A stretch of 64,000 nucleotides of DNA from Gammaproteobacteria bacterium RIFCSPHIGHO2_12_FULL_37_14 (GCA_001801485.1 MGXV01000006.1:9977-73976); one strand, 5' to 3'; counted from the stretch's first letter, positions 35,487-45,799 are shown. The notes: generated from the letters alone by a model not told the origin. Translations and numbers: made by a program.

Positions 35487-35897
35487 CTAAATTTCCTTGT
35501 TCATTGTTGCTTGAGCTTCTAAATCAAGACCATTGAAAACGATAGGTGTAGCAATAATGCTGACTCTATTATCGTAAGGTAAGGTGACCGATACAGTAAT
35601 CGGTGTTCCGCGTTCCACTGTAGATGGTTCAGGTGTTGTGACGACGACTAACCCATCAGTTGAAGCGACCATGTTATCCATATAAGATCTAACACTGGCT
35701 TCGATGGTATCAGAGCTAGCTTCCTGGGTGACGGCCATACGAGCCCCTAAGCGAGAGGCATCGACTAAAGCATTTTGAATGTAAAGTGCCCAGCCAATTT
35801 CTAGGCTTCCCATGACTAATAGCATGAAAGTAGGAATAACCAAGGCAAATTCTAATGCTGCTGAGCCTCTGTTTGTTTTGAGACTAGTAAAAAACAT
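35487..35897 (-). CDS. tadE: TadE-type minor pseudopilin
   Basis: A 136-residue protein. A short leader ends at NRGSAALEFALVIPTFMLLVMG. The Gly cleavage site is followed by Glu+5 and Phe+6, the pattern of TadE pseudopilins processed by the Tad prepilin peptidase. The rest is a beta-rich periplasmic domain. It is transcribed opposite to the rest of the tad locus, convergent with tadG. Confidence 0.85.
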   Translation of the reverse strand: MFFTSLKTNRGSAALEFALVIPTFMLLVMGSLEIGWALYIQNALVDASRLGARMAVTQEASSDTIEASVRSYMDNMVASTDGLVVVTTPEPSTVERGTPITVSVTLPYDNRVSIIATPIVFNGLDLEAQATMNKEI

Positions 35898-36064
35898 GCT
35901 ATTATCCTCGTATATATATCTTAAGTTTAGCAGTGAATCGATAAAAAAAATCCCTTTAAATTCATAGGGTTTGAATCAAGAAAAGAAAATATTTCCGAAA
36001 GGTACGATAAAAACGGCAGCAGGGGCATCACGAGTTACAAGGATTGGAATGTTAAGGAAATAGC

Positions 36065-36844
36065 ATGAATCAACGGACAATGTATATATTAGGTGCCTTA
36101 ATCCTTGCCATTATTGTTACCTTAGTTATTTTCAAGCAAAAAAAAACCAAAACCACCTCAACAAGAGCGACTGTTAGCATATTATTTGCTACTAAAGACA
36201 TCAGCGCAGGAAAAGCATTACAAGCCGGAGATTTTGATTGGCGAGCTTTATCTAAAAATGATGTGCTATCGCCAGATTTAATTGTTAAAGGATCTCGTCG
36301 CGATCAAGATCTTATCGGTTCGAAAATTTTAATTCCACTCATTGCTGATCAGCCCATTAAAAGTAATATGATTGTAGCGAAGGGCGTGTTAAGCCCTTTA
36401 GCCAGCATTCTTAAGCCTGGCATGCGTGCTTTTACCGTTGATATTAGCGTAGCCTCGGCACTCGCTGGGTTGATTAAGCCAGGTGATATTGTCGATATTA
36501 TTTTAACTTATAAAAAGTCAGTCACGGGCAGAGAACCTGTTACCCTGACGGATACCATCATTCATAATGTTCATGTGATCGCGGTGGATGATCGCATTCT
36601 CTACTTAAAACCAGATGAAGTAAAAAGCGATAGAGCTTCACAACGTAGTACCGTTAAACACATTACATTAGAACTCATGCCTAAACAGGCAGAAGCGTTA
36701 GCTACCGCAAAAGCAATGGGAACGATTTCGTTAAGTTTAACGGTGCCCACTGATTTACAACAACCAATCGAAGCAGAAGGCGAGAACGCTGAAGAACAAA
36801 CTGGAATTTCTTTATACCATGGTGAAAAAGTTGAAGAATATTAA
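36065..36844 (+). CDS. rcpC: Flp pilus assembly protein RcpC/CpaB
   Basis: A 259-residue protein with an N-terminal membrane helix. The SAF-like domain is centred on VSILFATKDISAGKALQAGDFDWR. The CpaB segment MRAFTVDISVASALAGLIKPGDIVDIIL is characteristic, and the C-terminal beta segment ends near residue 240. RcpC helps the secretin and is thought to bind the periplasmic pilus channel. The first gene of the forward tad operon. Confidence 0.9.
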   Translation: MNQRTMYILGALILAIIVTLVIFKQKKTKTTSTRATVSILFATKDISAGKALQAGDFDWRALSKNDVLSPDLIVKGSRRDQDLIGSKILIPLIADQPIKSNMIVAKGVLSPLASILKPGMRAFTVDISVASALAGLIKPGDIVDIILTYKKSVTGREPVTLTDTIIHNVHVIAVDDRILYLKPDEVKSDRASQRSTVKHITLELMPKQAEALATAKAMGTISLSLTVPTDLQQPIEAEGENAEEQTGISLYHGEKVEEY

Positions 36845-38176
36845 ATGGATCAACAATCTATGATGCGAAAAGCAATCGGTATTTTCTTGATAATTTTTGT
36901 TTCACTGTCATGTTTTTTAGCGAAGGCAGATTGGAATCAACGAAATTCTCGAATTCTTAATTTAGAATTATTAAAAGGTATGATCATCAACGTGGGTGGT
37001 GATATCGGTTCTGTTTTTATAGCCGACCCGAATATCGTTGATTATCACCTTAAATCTCCTGGCCTTTTGTATCTTTATGCAAAGAAAGCCGGGTCAACAA
37101 CATTATATGTTGCCAATAAACAAGGTAAAATTAAATTTAAATATACTATTCGAGTGACGCAAAATGTTAGCGAGTTAGCTTCGATTATGAAAACTATTCT
37201 CCCTGGTGCGAGAATTAAAATATTATCTTTAGGAGACAATATTGTTTTGCGTGGGACAGTCAGGTCAGCAGCTCAGGCGCAAGATGCAAAAGTATTAGTC
37301 GAGAAATACATGGGTGATCCCGCAAAAATATTAACTTTTTTACATGTGGAAGCACCAACGCAAGTCAATTTACGTGTACAAGTAGTAGAAATGTCGCGTG
37401 ATGCAATTCGTGCGGTAGGAATAAATTGGTCTGCTAATTTTACGACGCCTAATACAGTCTTTAATATTAATCCAGTTCTTATTCCTACCGATTTTGTGCA
37501 ACAATCGGCTAATGCAGTTAGTTTAACTGGAAATCTGCTTAATCGAGGTAACTTTAATCTTAGCTCACTGATTCAATTGCTAGAACAAAATGGGTTAGTG
37601 ACCGTCTTATCTGAGCCTAATCTCACCGCACTTTCAGGCGAAAAAGCTTCGTTTTTAGTGGGTGGCGAATTTCCGATTCCAGTACCGCAGGGTGTTTCAG
37701 GAGCAGTCACCATCATATTTAAAAAATTTGGTGTATCGCTAGCATTTGTACCGACTATTTTGGAAGATGGAAAAATTAATCTTCAAGTGCGACCTGAAGT
37801 AAGCCAGTTGTCTGATCAGGGAGCAGTGATTATCAGTGGTTTTCAAGTACCTTCATTAACGACTCGACAAGCGCAAACGACAGTAGAATTAAGAAGTGGT
37901 CAGAGTTTTGCAATTGCTGGATTATTGCAAAATAATGCGACTAAGCTCATCCAGCAATTTCCTGGAATGGGAAATATTCCTATTTTAGGAAGATTGTTCC
38001 GATCTGAAAGATTTAAACGTTCAGAAACAGAATTAGTGATTATTGTGACTCCTTATATTGTGCAACCAGGAGGCAATGACTCATTTCTCTATGCAACGGA
38101 TAATGCGAATGCAGACATTACTGCTTCATATAGTCGCAAATCAGCTACACCAAATGTTGGATTTATTCTCGATTAA
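36845..38176 (+). CDS. rcpA: Tad secretin RcpA/CpaC
   Basis: A 443-residue outer-membrane secretin. A signal sequence is followed by the pilus N-terminal domain (LNLELLKGMIINVGGDIGSVFIADPNIVDYHL) and a BON-like domain. The secretin core carries VLSEPNLTALSGEKASFLVGGEFPIPVPQG and the C-terminal signature VELRSGQSFAIAGLLQNN. It forms the exit pore for Flp pili. It starts one base after rcpC stops. Confidence 0.95.
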   Translation: MDQQSMMRKAIGIFLIIFVSLSCFLAKADWNQRNSRILNLELLKGMIINVGGDIGSVFIADPNIVDYHLKSPGLLYLYAKKAGSTTLYVANKQGKIKFKYTIRVTQNVSELASIMKTILPGARIKILSLGDNIVLRGTVRSAAQAQDAKVLVEKYMGDPAKILTFLHVEAPTQVNLRVQVVEMSRDAIRAVGINWSANFTTPNTVFNINPVLIPTDFVQQSANAVSLTGNLLNRGNFNLSSLIQLLEQNGLVTVLSEPNLTALSGEKASFLVGGEFPIPVPQGVSGAVTIIFKKFGVSLAFVPTILEDGKINLQVRPEVSQLSDQGAVIISGFQVPSLTTRQAQTTVELRSGQSFAIAGLLQNNATKLIQQFPGMGNIPILGRLFRSERFKRSETELVIIVTPYIVQPGGNDSFLYATDNANADITASYSRKSATPNVGFILD

Positions 38177-38188
38177 GGACATATCAGA

Positions 38189-38845
38189 ATGGTTTTTAAT
38201 AGAATTTTTTTCACTATGATGATGTTAATGATGCTGGTTGGTTGTGCGGCAACAGAAGAAGTTTGGACTGGTCGAAATCAAAATCCTATTCAAGTCGTTT
38301 GTGGTCAATCGTGTAAGACTATTTATTTTAGGAATAATTCAGCCTATTTATCACCAGAGCAACGTTATCGAATTAATGAATTCGTCTATCAATCAAAAAG
38401 ACATCAACCTATTTTTATATCTTTATGCAACACAAATCCTCCGAATTTAGCATTAAACAGCTATCGTCTTCGCTTAATTATCAGACAAGTTAAAAATCTT
38501 GGTTTTACTCCTGTTACGCTTAAGCCAACGTTACCTGAAGATTTATCTTCTAAAAATTGTGCTAATCTTGTAAGAGGAAAGTTAAAACTTTACGTGCAGA
38601 AATGTCCTAATAATACGATTACGCCAAGCGTTCATAATGTAGGTAGCGATTTTGGTTGTACGACGAATTATAATCTTGCACAAATGATTATTAATCCTTG
38701 GAATTTATTGGCGCGGCCAGGGGACAATGGCACAGAGGGTGATCGAGTAGCAATAGGAATTAAAAACTATCGAACAGCAAAACCTGTTGATTTAAATACG
38801 GTAGGTAGTGATAGTGGTAGCAGTGCATCTGATTTAGCGCAATAA
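38189..38845 (+). CDS. CpaD/RcpB-like pilus lipoprotein
   Basis: A 218-residue protein. The signal peptide ends in the lipobox LVGCAA. The C-terminal segment DFGCTTNYNLAQMIINPWNLLARPG matches the CpaD signature. Such proteins support secretin assembly at the outer membrane. The gene lies between rcpA and tadZ as in known loci. The Ser/Gly-rich tail is low-complexity. Confidence 0.75.
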   Translation: MVFNRIFFTMMMLMMLVGCAATEEVWTGRNQNPIQVVCGQSCKTIYFRNNSAYLSPEQRYRINEFVYQSKRHQPIFISLCNTNPPNLALNSYRLRLIIRQVKNLGFTPVTLKPTLPEDLSSKNCANLVRGKLKLYVQKCPNNTITPSVHNVGSDFGCTTNYNLAQMIINPWNLLARPGDNGTEGDRVAIGIKNYRTAKPVDLNTVGSDSGSSASDLAQ

Positions 38846-38883
38846 AGTAAACTTGGGTAGATCACTCAAGCAGAGGTAATTAT

Positions 38884-40131
38884 ATGACTATGTCTGAAAA
38901 TTCAGGTAGTTTATCCTCGATAGAAGCAGTGGGTAAAAGCCCTCGGTGGTTTGCTGTTGTTTCTGAAGAATCATTATATGAGTTATTCGGACAGATGGCA
39001 TTAAAAGATAATTGTCCTCTGGCTTGCGTGCAAAAAGGTGATATAACAGCATTGCGAACCTTTTTATCTGAAGGCATGGAACCACAAGTCATCATTTTAG
39101 ATTTATCTACTTCATCTAGTTTACTCGATGATGCAAAACGAGCTCTCGCATTATCTACCGAAAATACTCGCTTGATTATCATTGGTAAAGATGATCATGT
39201 TTCAATTTTTCGAGAATTAAAACATATAGGTGTTACCGATTATTTAATTTTACCAGCAACAGAAAAAGATATTCGCCATGCGCTAGATGAAGCTAGTCTT
39301 GTTCCCAGAGTGACAGCAGAATCGGCGGTTAAAAATGCTAGACCTTTTACGGCTGTTATTGGTGTGAGAGGTGGCGTGGGCGCTTCAACTATCGTAGTCA
39401 ATTCTGCTTGGCTAACCTTTAATAAATTTAAGAAAAAAGTTTGCATTTTTGATCTTGATTTATATAACAGTACCGTTTGTATTTTATTAGATTTGATTCC
39501 TAATACGGGCTTAAATGATGCAGTGAGCGAGATTTCTCGCGTAGATGAAGTATTTTTAAAACGTGTGTTATTACAAAAAGAAGAAGGTTTTTCTGTTCTG
39601 ACTGGGCAATTAGGCTTTGAACATGAAATCAATTTTCCTGTCGATGCTGTTTCCATGCTAATGGATATTTTGCGCGACAGCTTTGAATATGTGTATCTTG
39701 ATGTTCCTTTTTCTACTCTGCACACACCTTTTACACAAACAATTTTAAGTACAGTAGATAATGTCATTATTGTGACGGATCTTACATTAGTCTCTGTACA
39801 AGCTCTATTACGCTTACGATCTTTTTTAGCTACTTTTTTCCCGCATTTACAAAGCAAAGTCATTGCTAATAATATTTTTCCAAATGGCGGAACAATTTCA
39901 AAAGAAATGCTAGAAAAATCAACTAATTTAACTTTACAAACCATTTTTCCATATTGTAAAGCAAATATATTAGAGGGAATTAATAGCGGAGAGCCATTTG
40001 TTAAAGCATATCCTTCACACGCCTATACGAATCAATTGAATACTTTTATTACTTCGCTATATCCGCAGTTAAAACCAGTAGAACAAACTAAATCGTTTTC
40101 CTTTCAGAAGTGGTTGAGGTTGGGTAAATGA
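38884..40131 (+). CDS. tadZ: TadZ/CpaE pilus localisation ATPase
   Basis: A 415-residue protein. A receiver-like N-terminal domain (about 1-145) precedes a MinD/ParA-type ATPase. The deviant Walker A reads GVRGGVGAST, where the usual first Lys is Arg and the terminal Lys is absent, as in CpaE-type proteins. FDLDLYNSTV is the Walker A' region. TadZ sets the polar site of the Tad machine. The end overlaps tadA by four bases. Confidence 0.9.
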   Translation: MTMSENSGSLSSIEAVGKSPRWFAVVSEESLYELFGQMALKDNCPLACVQKGDITALRTFLSEGMEPQVIILDLSTSSSLLDDAKRALALSTENTRLIIIGKDDHVSIFRELKHIGVTDYLILPATEKDIRHALDEASLVPRVTAESAVKNARPFTAVIGVRGGVGASTIVVNSAWLTFNKFKKKVCIFDLDLYNSTVCILLDLIPNTGLNDAVSEISRVDEVFLKRVLLQKEEGFSVLTGQLGFEHEINFPVDAVSMLMDILRDSFEYVYLDVPFSTLHTPFTQTILSTVDNVIIVTDLTLVSVQALLRLRSFLATFFPHLQSKVIANNIFPNGGTISKEMLEKSTNLTLQTIFPYCKANILEGINSGEPFVKAYPSHAYTNQLNTFITSLYPQLKPVEQTKSFSFQKWLRLGK

Positions 40132-41660
40132 ATGGTACGGGAAAATTTGATCAATTAATCCGGCAAGTCATACAAACATTTGGGTTTATGGCGGAACCTG
40201 AACGATCAGATTATATTGCTATTTTAATTAGCGAGATGGTGCAGCAATTAGCTGATAAACAGCATCTAGAATTAAAAGAAGCAGAAAAACAAGAATTAAT
40301 TAAACAGATCATTGCTGAAATATCTAGTTCTCGATCGCAATTAAGCTCGGAAATTTATTATCCAAAACCCACGCATAAACCTGGATATCCTGTTGTGAGT
40401 GCTGCATCAGAGGAGCGCGTTTATAAAGCACTGTACCGTGTTCATGTGTCCGTTATGGATGCGATTGATATTAAAGAAGCATCCAGCATGTCTACTGATC
40501 GCTTGGTAGTCTATTTATCTCCCATTATTAATCGAGTATTAGATGAATGTAATATTCAATTAAATAATATAGAGCAAACATTATTACAAAGCATGTTATT
40601 TGATGAGATAACAGGTTTTGGTCCGCTTGAACCCTTATTAGCAGATGAAACAATCACGGATATTTTAGTGAATGCCCCTAATAAAATATATGTAGAGCGT
40701 AGTGGTAAACTTCAACCTTGCAGTATTCGTTTTCGTGATGCGGCACACTTATTGCATGTCATCAGCCGTATTGTGACAAAGATTGGTCGTCGTATTGATG
40801 AAACTACACCTTATGTCGATGCAAGATTGAAAGATGGTAGTCGTGTGAATGCCATTATTCCACCACTGGCATTAGATTCTCCCACACTATCGATACGAAA
40901 ATTTAACAAACAATCCATTACCTTGGGAAAAATGGTTGCTCAAAAAAACTTATCTGCTGCTATGGCAGCGCTATTATCTATTGCTGTGCGATCACGTTTA
41001 AATATTGTAATTTCAGGCGGAACGGGTTCAGGAAAAACGACTTTGCTAAATGCGATGTCTCGAGCCATTCCTCACGATGAACGTATTGTGACAATTGAAG
41101 ATTCAGCTGAATTACGTTTACAGCAGGATCATATTGTACGCTTGGAAACACGTCACGCTAATATTGAGGGATTAGGTGCCATTACCGAACGTGACCTAGT
41201 TAAGAATTCTTTACGAATGCGTCCCGATCGTATCATTGTTGGTGAGGTTCGTGGTCCTGAAGCATTCGATATGCTGCAAGCGATGAATACTGGTCATGAT
41301 GGTTCGATGTGTACTATCCATGCCAATAAGCCAATCGAAGTACCAACGCGATTAGTCAATATGGTAACGATGGCAAATATAGGGATGTCGACAGAAAGCA
41401 TCATTCAACAAGTAGCTTCTTCCATCATTCTAATTGTACAAATTAATCGTATGCAAGATGGCAAACGTCGAGTGATTGCGATTTCCGAAATCGAAGAAGA
41501 AAACAAAAGCCTAAAACTGCGAAATTTATTTGAATTTAAATATACGATGAAAGAAGGAACCACCGAAATTTCGGGTGAATTTGTTCCTGGCGTGAGACCA
41601 TTATTTGTTGAGCGAGCTGCCCAATTTGGTTTAGATAAAGCATTAGAAGAGGTTTACTAA
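40128..41660 (+). CDS. tadA: Tad pilus secretion ATPase TadA/CpaF
   Basis: A 510-residue hexameric ATPase. A long N-terminal domain is followed by [28 protein letters not shown]. The Walker A box [11 protein letters not shown] is at about 296-306. The Asp box TIEDSAEL, the Walker B-like [31 protein letters not shown] and the His box are all intact. It drives pilus extension and possibly retraction. The upstream overlap shows coupled translation. Confidence 0.95.
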   Translation: MNGTGKFDQLIRQVIQTFGFMAEPERSDYIAILISEMVQQLADKQHLELKEAEKQELIKQIIAEISSSRSQLSSEIYYPKPTHKPGYPVVSAASEERVYKALYRVHVSVMDAIDIKEASSMSTDRLVVYLSPIINRVLDECNIQLNNIEQTLLQSMLFDEITGFGPLEPLLADETITDILVNAPNKIYVERSGKLQPCSIRFRDAAHLLHVISRIVTKIGRRIDETTPYVDARLKDGSRVNAIIPPLALDSPTLSIRKFNKQSITLGKMVAQKNLSAAMAALLSIAVRSRLNIVISGGTGSGKTTLLNAMSRAIPHDERIVTIEDSAELRLQQDHIVRLETRHANIEGLGAITERDLVKNSLRMRPDRIIVGEVRGPEAFDMLQAMNTGHDGSMCTIHANKPIEVPTRLVNMVTMANIGMSTESIIQQVASSIILIVQINRMQDGKRRVIAISEIEEENKSLKLRNLFEFKYTMKEGTTEISGEFVPGVRPLFVERAAQFGLDKALEEVY

Positions 41661-42560
41661 TTGGACATCAATTTTATTATCGTTTTATTGATGATTTTTT
41701 TATTGATAGTTGGTCCATTTATCGGCATCATGCATCTACGAGATAAGGCTAGAAATCAGCAATTAGCGTATCGTTTAAATACTATCAACAGAGTCAGAGC
41801 AACTCCTCAAAATAATAAAATTCCAATAATAAAAAAACAAGATAATGCCTCATGGATAATATTGCGTAATATTATTTTATTTTTTATTATTCCCATCCCC
41901 GCTTTATTTATGATCTTGCTAAACGATTCAATTTTTTTTATGTTTGTCCAAGTCAGTATTTATTTTGGAATTATTTTTGTAATTTATTTTAGTATTATTA
42001 AAATTCGTGAAAATAATTATAAGAAGGCATTTAATGATGAATTTCCAAATGCGATTGATCAAGTCATTCGTAATTTGCGAGCAGGAAGAACAATTATTGA
42101 TTCCATTAAAACGGCTGGTGAAGACATCAAAGGTCCGGTATCAGAACAATTCCGATCGATTGTTGATCAAGTTGGATTGGGCAAAGATTTTATTCTGGTA
42201 ATTAATGACCTTTCAGCGCAATTAAACATTCCTGAGTTTACTTTTTTTGGTATTGTTCTTTCGGTGCAGCAGGAAACTGGTGGAAATATTATTAAAACAC
42301 TGAGCAGCTTAGTAACGATGTTAAGGGGTCGTCATCTCATGCGTTTAAAAGTTAAAGCGCTTTCATCAGAAGGTATTATGAGCGCTATTGTTATGGGAGG
42401 CTTACCATTTGTTGCTGCCGGAGTTATTTATTTAATCAGACCAGATTATTTCGACGTTTTATTTATTACCTCAGCGGGGCAAAAAATGCTAATTATTAGT
42501 ATTTTGTGTGAACTGATAGGGTGTATTGTCATTCTTCGCACCTTACATATAGAGGTATAA
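41661..42560 (+). CDS. tadB: Tad platform protein TadB
   Basis: A 299-residue inner-membrane protein of the type II/IV secretion F-domain family. Two membrane segments near residues 75-110, the cytoplasmic GspF-like domain (DEFPNAIDQVIRNLRAGRTIIDSIKTAGED; LSVQQETGGNIIKTLSSL) and two C-terminal helices are visible. The start codon is TTG directly after the tadA stop. TadB and TadC form the pilus base. Confidence 0.9.
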   Translation: MDINFIIVLLMIFLLIVGPFIGIMHLRDKARNQQLAYRLNTINRVRATPQNNKIPIIKKQDNASWIILRNIILFFIIPIPALFMILLNDSIFFMFVQVSIYFGIIFVIYFSIIKIRENNYKKAFNDEFPNAIDQVIRNLRAGRTIIDSIKTAGEDIKGPVSEQFRSIVDQVGLGKDFILVINDLSAQLNIPEFTFFGIVLSVQQETGGNIIKTLSSLVTMLRGRHLMRLKVKALSSEGIMSAIVMGGLPFVAAGVIYLIRPDYFDVLFITSAGQKMLIISILCELIGCIVILRTLHIEV

Positions 42561-42571
42561 GAGGCAATGAG

Positions 42572-43522
42572 ATGAATAGTGTTTTTGCTTTTATTTTAGT
42601 GATGTTGATCACAAGCGTATTTGTTGTTATTTATTACTCCGTCAGGCGTTATCTTACTTTAAAACAACGTGTTGATAAAATGGCTTCAACTTACATAACA
42701 AATATTAGTGAAGAAGAAGCAATTCAAAAACAAGAAGACTTTAGGAAACATTTTTTATCGAGCGTTATTCGTACTTTGCATCGATTTCGTATTGTAAGCT
42801 ATGATACGACCAAAACTCATGCTAAAAAATTAGCGAATGCAGGTTGGATATCAAAAAATTCTTTAGTAATTTTTGTTAGCATTCAATTGCTAGTCTTTTT
42901 TGTTGCTTTTTTATGGGCGTTAATATTAGTGATGTTTGTTCCGTGGTTTGCTACTAAATCATTTGTCTTTAAAGGTATTGTTGTGATTGTTTTGATGTGG
43001 ATAGGTTATCGTTTACCCGAAATATATTTAAGTAAAGCAACTAATCGTTATCGACGCAAGTTACGCCGATCATTTTTAGATTTTTTAGATCTTTTTTTAA
43101 TTTGTGTTGAAGCTGGTTTTAGTAACGACAAAGCACTGGCGCGAGTATGCAAAGAGTTAAAGCAATTACATCCGGAATTTATGGAACAAGTTAATCTTCT
43201 GATTACTGAACTACGAATTTTACCGCAACGTAAGGTAGCATGGGAAAACTTTGCTGAACGCACTGGTATAGAGGAGACCAAAGTAATTGCCCAAATTATC
43301 AATCAAAGTGAGCAACTGGGAAGTTCTATTAGTCAGACATTACGAGCACAAGCCGATATGTTTCGTGGTGAGAAATTATCTTTTATTGAGCAAAAGGCGA
43401 TGCGTTTGCCTACTTTATTGACGTTACCATTAGTTGTTTTTATTTTACCCGCTTTATTGATCATACTTTTAGGACCAACAATCTTATCAATCATTGATAC
43501 GTTTAGAGGTTTAAAACAATAG
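42572..43522 (+). CDS. tadC: Tad platform protein TadC
   Basis: About 316 residues, paralogous to TadB. A membrane segment at the start, two more near 110-150, an F-domain (FLDLFLICVEAGFSNDKALARVC; IAQIINQSEQLGSSISQTLRAQADMFRGEKL), and a terminal helix are clear. I take the ATG at 42572, preceded by GAGGCAATGAG; an in-frame ATG at 42521 would overlap tadB by 40 bases. Three bases after its stop the gene for TadD's leader region begins nearby. Confidence 0.9.
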   Translation: MNSVFAFILVMLITSVFVVIYYSVRRYLTLKQRVDKMASTYITNISEEEAIQKQEDFRKHFLSSVIRTLHRFRIVSYDTTKTHAKKLANAGWISKNSLVIFVSIQLLVFFVAFLWALILVMFVPWFATKSFVFKGIVVIVLMWIGYRLPEIYLSKATNRYRRKLRRSFLDFLDLFLICVEAGFSNDKALARVCKELKQLHPEFMEQVNLLITELRILPQRKVAWENFAERTGIEETKVIAQIINQSEQLGSSISQTLRAQADMFRGEKLSFIEQKAMRLPTLLTLPLVVFILPALLIILLGPTILSIIDTFRGLKQ

Positions 43523-43539
43523 TATAAAAGGAAATTTTC

Positions 43540-44289
43540 ATGCTTCGCTTAGTAATTCTGTTTTTATTTATCGCAGTGAATAGTTGTACGACAACGCCGC
43601 CTGCTACACAATCACCTACCATGTATGCAGGTTTGGGTGATATGTATGCTCAAGCTAATCATTTCGCTGAGGCAGAAAATTATTATGCTAAAGCACATAT
43701 ACTTGAACCTAATAAGGTAGATATCTCATTTAAATTAGCAGATACACAAATTCAACAAGATAAATTTGATCGTGCGACAGAAACCTATCAACAAGTTTTA
43801 TCGGCTAATCCGGAAAATCATAAAGCTCGCTATCGTTTAGCTCGCGTACAAATGTTGCGGGGTGAATTAGTAGCTGCTTTATCTCAGTATCAATTACTGT
43901 TAAAAGTAAATAAACAAGATCCTCAAGCTCTAAATGGGTTGGGTGTTTTATTAGATAATCTTTCACAATTTAGTTTTGCCAAGAGTTGTTATCAACATGG
44001 ATTAATGCATGCTGCTAAAGATTATGCATTGTTGAATAATTTAGGTGTTTCTTATGCTCTCAGTGGAAATCTTGTACAAGCAAAATTATTGCTGGATCAG
44101 TCAGGAAATCAGGCAGTGACTTCTCGTCCTAAAGATAATCTTATCCTGATTAATTATTATTTCGCTAAAATTAAAGATCCCACTGAACGGCAACATCTTT
44201 TGAAAAAGTCATTATTATTGAAAAATGTTTCTTCTACACAGGATTTAGTTAATCATGCAATTTTTGCTGCTAAACAATGGTGTGCTTGA
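43540..44289 (+). CDS. tadD: TadD-type TPR lipoprotein
   Basis: A 249-residue protein. A signal peptide with lipobox-like VNSC is followed by about four TPR repeats (GDMYAQANHFAEAENYYAKAHILEPNK, DTQIQQDKFDRATETYQQVLSANPEN, and others). TadD pilotin-like lipoproteins help the secretin RcpA. It is the last forward gene of the locus. Confidence 0.85.
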   Translation: MLRLVILFLFIAVNSCTTTPPATQSPTMYAGLGDMYAQANHFAEAENYYAKAHILEPNKVDISFKLADTQIQQDKFDRATETYQQVLSANPENHKARYRLARVQMLRGELVAALSQYQLLLKVNKQDPQALNGLGVLLDNLSQFSFAKSCYQHGLMHAAKDYALLNNLGVSYALSGNLVQAKLLLDQSGNQAVTSRPKDNLILINYYFAKIKDPTERQHLLKKSLLLKNVSSTQDLVNHAIFAAKQWCA

Positions 44290-44302
44290 ATTGATTGAAT
44301 CT

Positions 44303-44438
44303 AGGGTTATTTTTGCAAAAAAATACGTGATTGTCATCCTGAGCACTGTTTTTTAGTGCGAAGGATCTCGTTTTTTTAAACAAATCGAGATCCTTCGTTG
44401 CAAAAAAACACTCCTCAGGTTGACAACCCTGAGGAGTC
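44303..44438. mobile_element. MITE-like hairpin repeat, copy B
   Basis: The core from AGGGTTATTTTTG through CAGGTTGACA matches copy A (6279-6400) with few changes. It keeps the outer pair TGTCATCCTGAG (44332-44343) with CTCAGGTTGACA (44413-44424). Copy B lacks the AAATTT..CCCCAGGT left end. It finishes in its own perfect hairpin, CTCCTCAGG/CCTGAGGAG. The gap 44290-44598 otherwise holds AT-rich DNA only; the hairpin may stop read-through between the convergent tadD and flp genes. Confidence 0.7.
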
Positions 44439-44598
44439 AAAATAAAACTAAATAAAACTAAAAACTAACACAAAACAATATCAAACCTTTTTTCTAAAAC
44501 TTTTTCTAAAACTAACTAAGCACTCCTTCTTTTTCTTTTATCAATCCTTTCATACAAAGACCCGGGATCTTATTTAAATTTACTGTAGCTGTAGCACT

Positions 44599-44772
44599 TT
44601 AACCTACAGCATCTATGTCGCCACCTACTCGACCAAGAAATTCAGTGATATCTGTGGCCAATAAGGTTAATGATCCCATTACGACAAGTGCGACTAACGC
44701 GATCACTAAGGCATATTCTACTGCTGATGCGCCTTGTTGACGTCGCAAGGAGCGATGTTTAATGGTAGTCAT
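44599..44772 (-). CDS. flp: Flp pilin (short form)
   Basis: A 57-residue prepilin, too short for many gene callers. The leader is MTTIKHRSLRRQQG, then mature ASAVEYALVIALVALVVMG. Gly is the cleavage site, with Glu+5 and Tyr+6, the diagnostic Flp motif. The C-terminus is SLTLLATDITEFLGRVGGDIDAVG. GGAGG lies 9-10 bases before the ATG. It is the likely main subunit of the Tad pilus. Confidence 0.9.
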   Translation of the reverse strand: MTTIKHRSLRRQQGASAVEYALVIALVALVVMGSLTLLATDITEFLGRVGGDIDAVG

Positions 44773-44916
44773 GATTACCTTCCTCCAATTTTTGTTTAAA
44801 AAATAATCAACATATTAAGCATAGCACAAGATAAAAAAAACGAAGGCAAAGAAGATTAAAAGATATAACTATATGAATCAATTACATTATAAATATGAAA
44901 GTTCTATAGCCTGGAG

Positions 44917-45108
44917 TCATCCGCCTGCAGGATCACCACTGCCAATATTATCTATTCCGCCGCCAACTCTAGTAAAAAACTCAGTAATATCAGTGGCTAA
45001 TAAACTAATGCCACCCATCACAGCTAAAGCTACTAATACAATCGCCATAGCATATTCAATAGCGGAGGCACCAAATTGAGTTCGTAATGGACGAGTCTTC
45101 ATCATCAT
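44917..45108 (-). CDS. flp: Flp pilin paralogue
   Basis: About 63 residues. Mature ASAIEYAMAIVLVALAVMGG follows Gly with Glu+5 and Tyr+6. The C-terminal half (LATDITEFFTRVGGGID) is almost the same as in the first flp gene, so the two arose by duplication. The tail GSGDPAGG differs. Three ATG codons in a row at the start make the exact start uncertain. It lies upstream of the short flp gene on the same strand. Confidence 0.85.
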   Translation of the reverse strand: MMMKTRPLRTQFGASAIEYAMAIVLVALAVMGGISLLATDITEFFTRVGGGIDNIGSGDPAGG

Positions 45109-45350
45109 TGCAATCTCTGTCAAGTATTCATACAAAGCATAGCTTATAAATATAAAAAAGAACAGATTGGGTTTTGTAAGTCAATGAATAAATTGAATTT
45201 ATGTAGCAAGAGAAGAAAAACAAAGCTTCCAAATAAGAAAAAGAGCAAGTAGTTTTAAAAGAATAATAAGGGTTATTTCTTTACGGAAAGTGTTCCCTAG
45301 AAAAAAAGGTTGAATAATTTGCAATCGGGTTGTTATCCAGCGCAGCATCA

Positions 45351-45788
45351 TTATTCCAGTATTTTTAATACCGACTCTAATCGTTCAGGTGAAAAGACAC
45401 GGGAAAGCAAACGTAATCGTTCAAAGACAATATTTCGTCGTAAAAATAATCCTGCCATAATATTTTCGGGATTATTATTTTCTTCCGCATACATTAATAG
45501 CTTTGAAGCTGAACCCGGATCAATCGTATCAATGGCTTGTAAGAGACGTAAAATTCGTGATGTTTTTAAATGAGCGCATAGTATTACAAACTGATTTTCT
45601 TTTCCTAATTCGAAGCTAGTTAATTTGTCTAAGGCATTGCCAATGGTATCGATCACTTGCTCAATGTGTGGATTTCCATCAAAAGTAAAATTTTCAACAG
45701 TTTCCATAAATGCAATGACCCGATAAATCATCGGATCATCATAATTTTTCCAAAACTCATGTGAAGAAGCTAAATCTAATTTAGGCAT
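45351..45788 (-). CDS. icmW: Dot/Icm chaperone IcmW
   Basis: A 145-residue small acidic protein. The pattern SHEFWKNYDDPMIYRVIAFMETVENFTFDG and the ICAHLKTSRILRLLQAIDTIDPGSASKLLMYAEE region are IcmW hallmarks. With IcmS it forms an adaptor that delivers many effectors to the coupling complex. It follows icmX by 11 bases. The overlapping opposite-strand reading frame is noise. Confidence 0.9.
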   Translation of the reverse strand: MPKLDLASSHEFWKNYDDPMIYRVIAFMETVENFTFDGNPHIEQVIDTIGNALDKLTSFELGKENQFVILCAHLKTSRILRLLQAIDTIDPGSASKLLMYAEENNNPENIMAGLFLRRNIVFERLRLLSRVFSPERLESVLKILE

Positions 45789-45799
45789 ATAGGTAAACT

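Noticed and set aside
45310..45573. Plus-strand frame of 87 codons
   Set aside because: It is antisense to icmW, whose codon pattern and motifs are far better.
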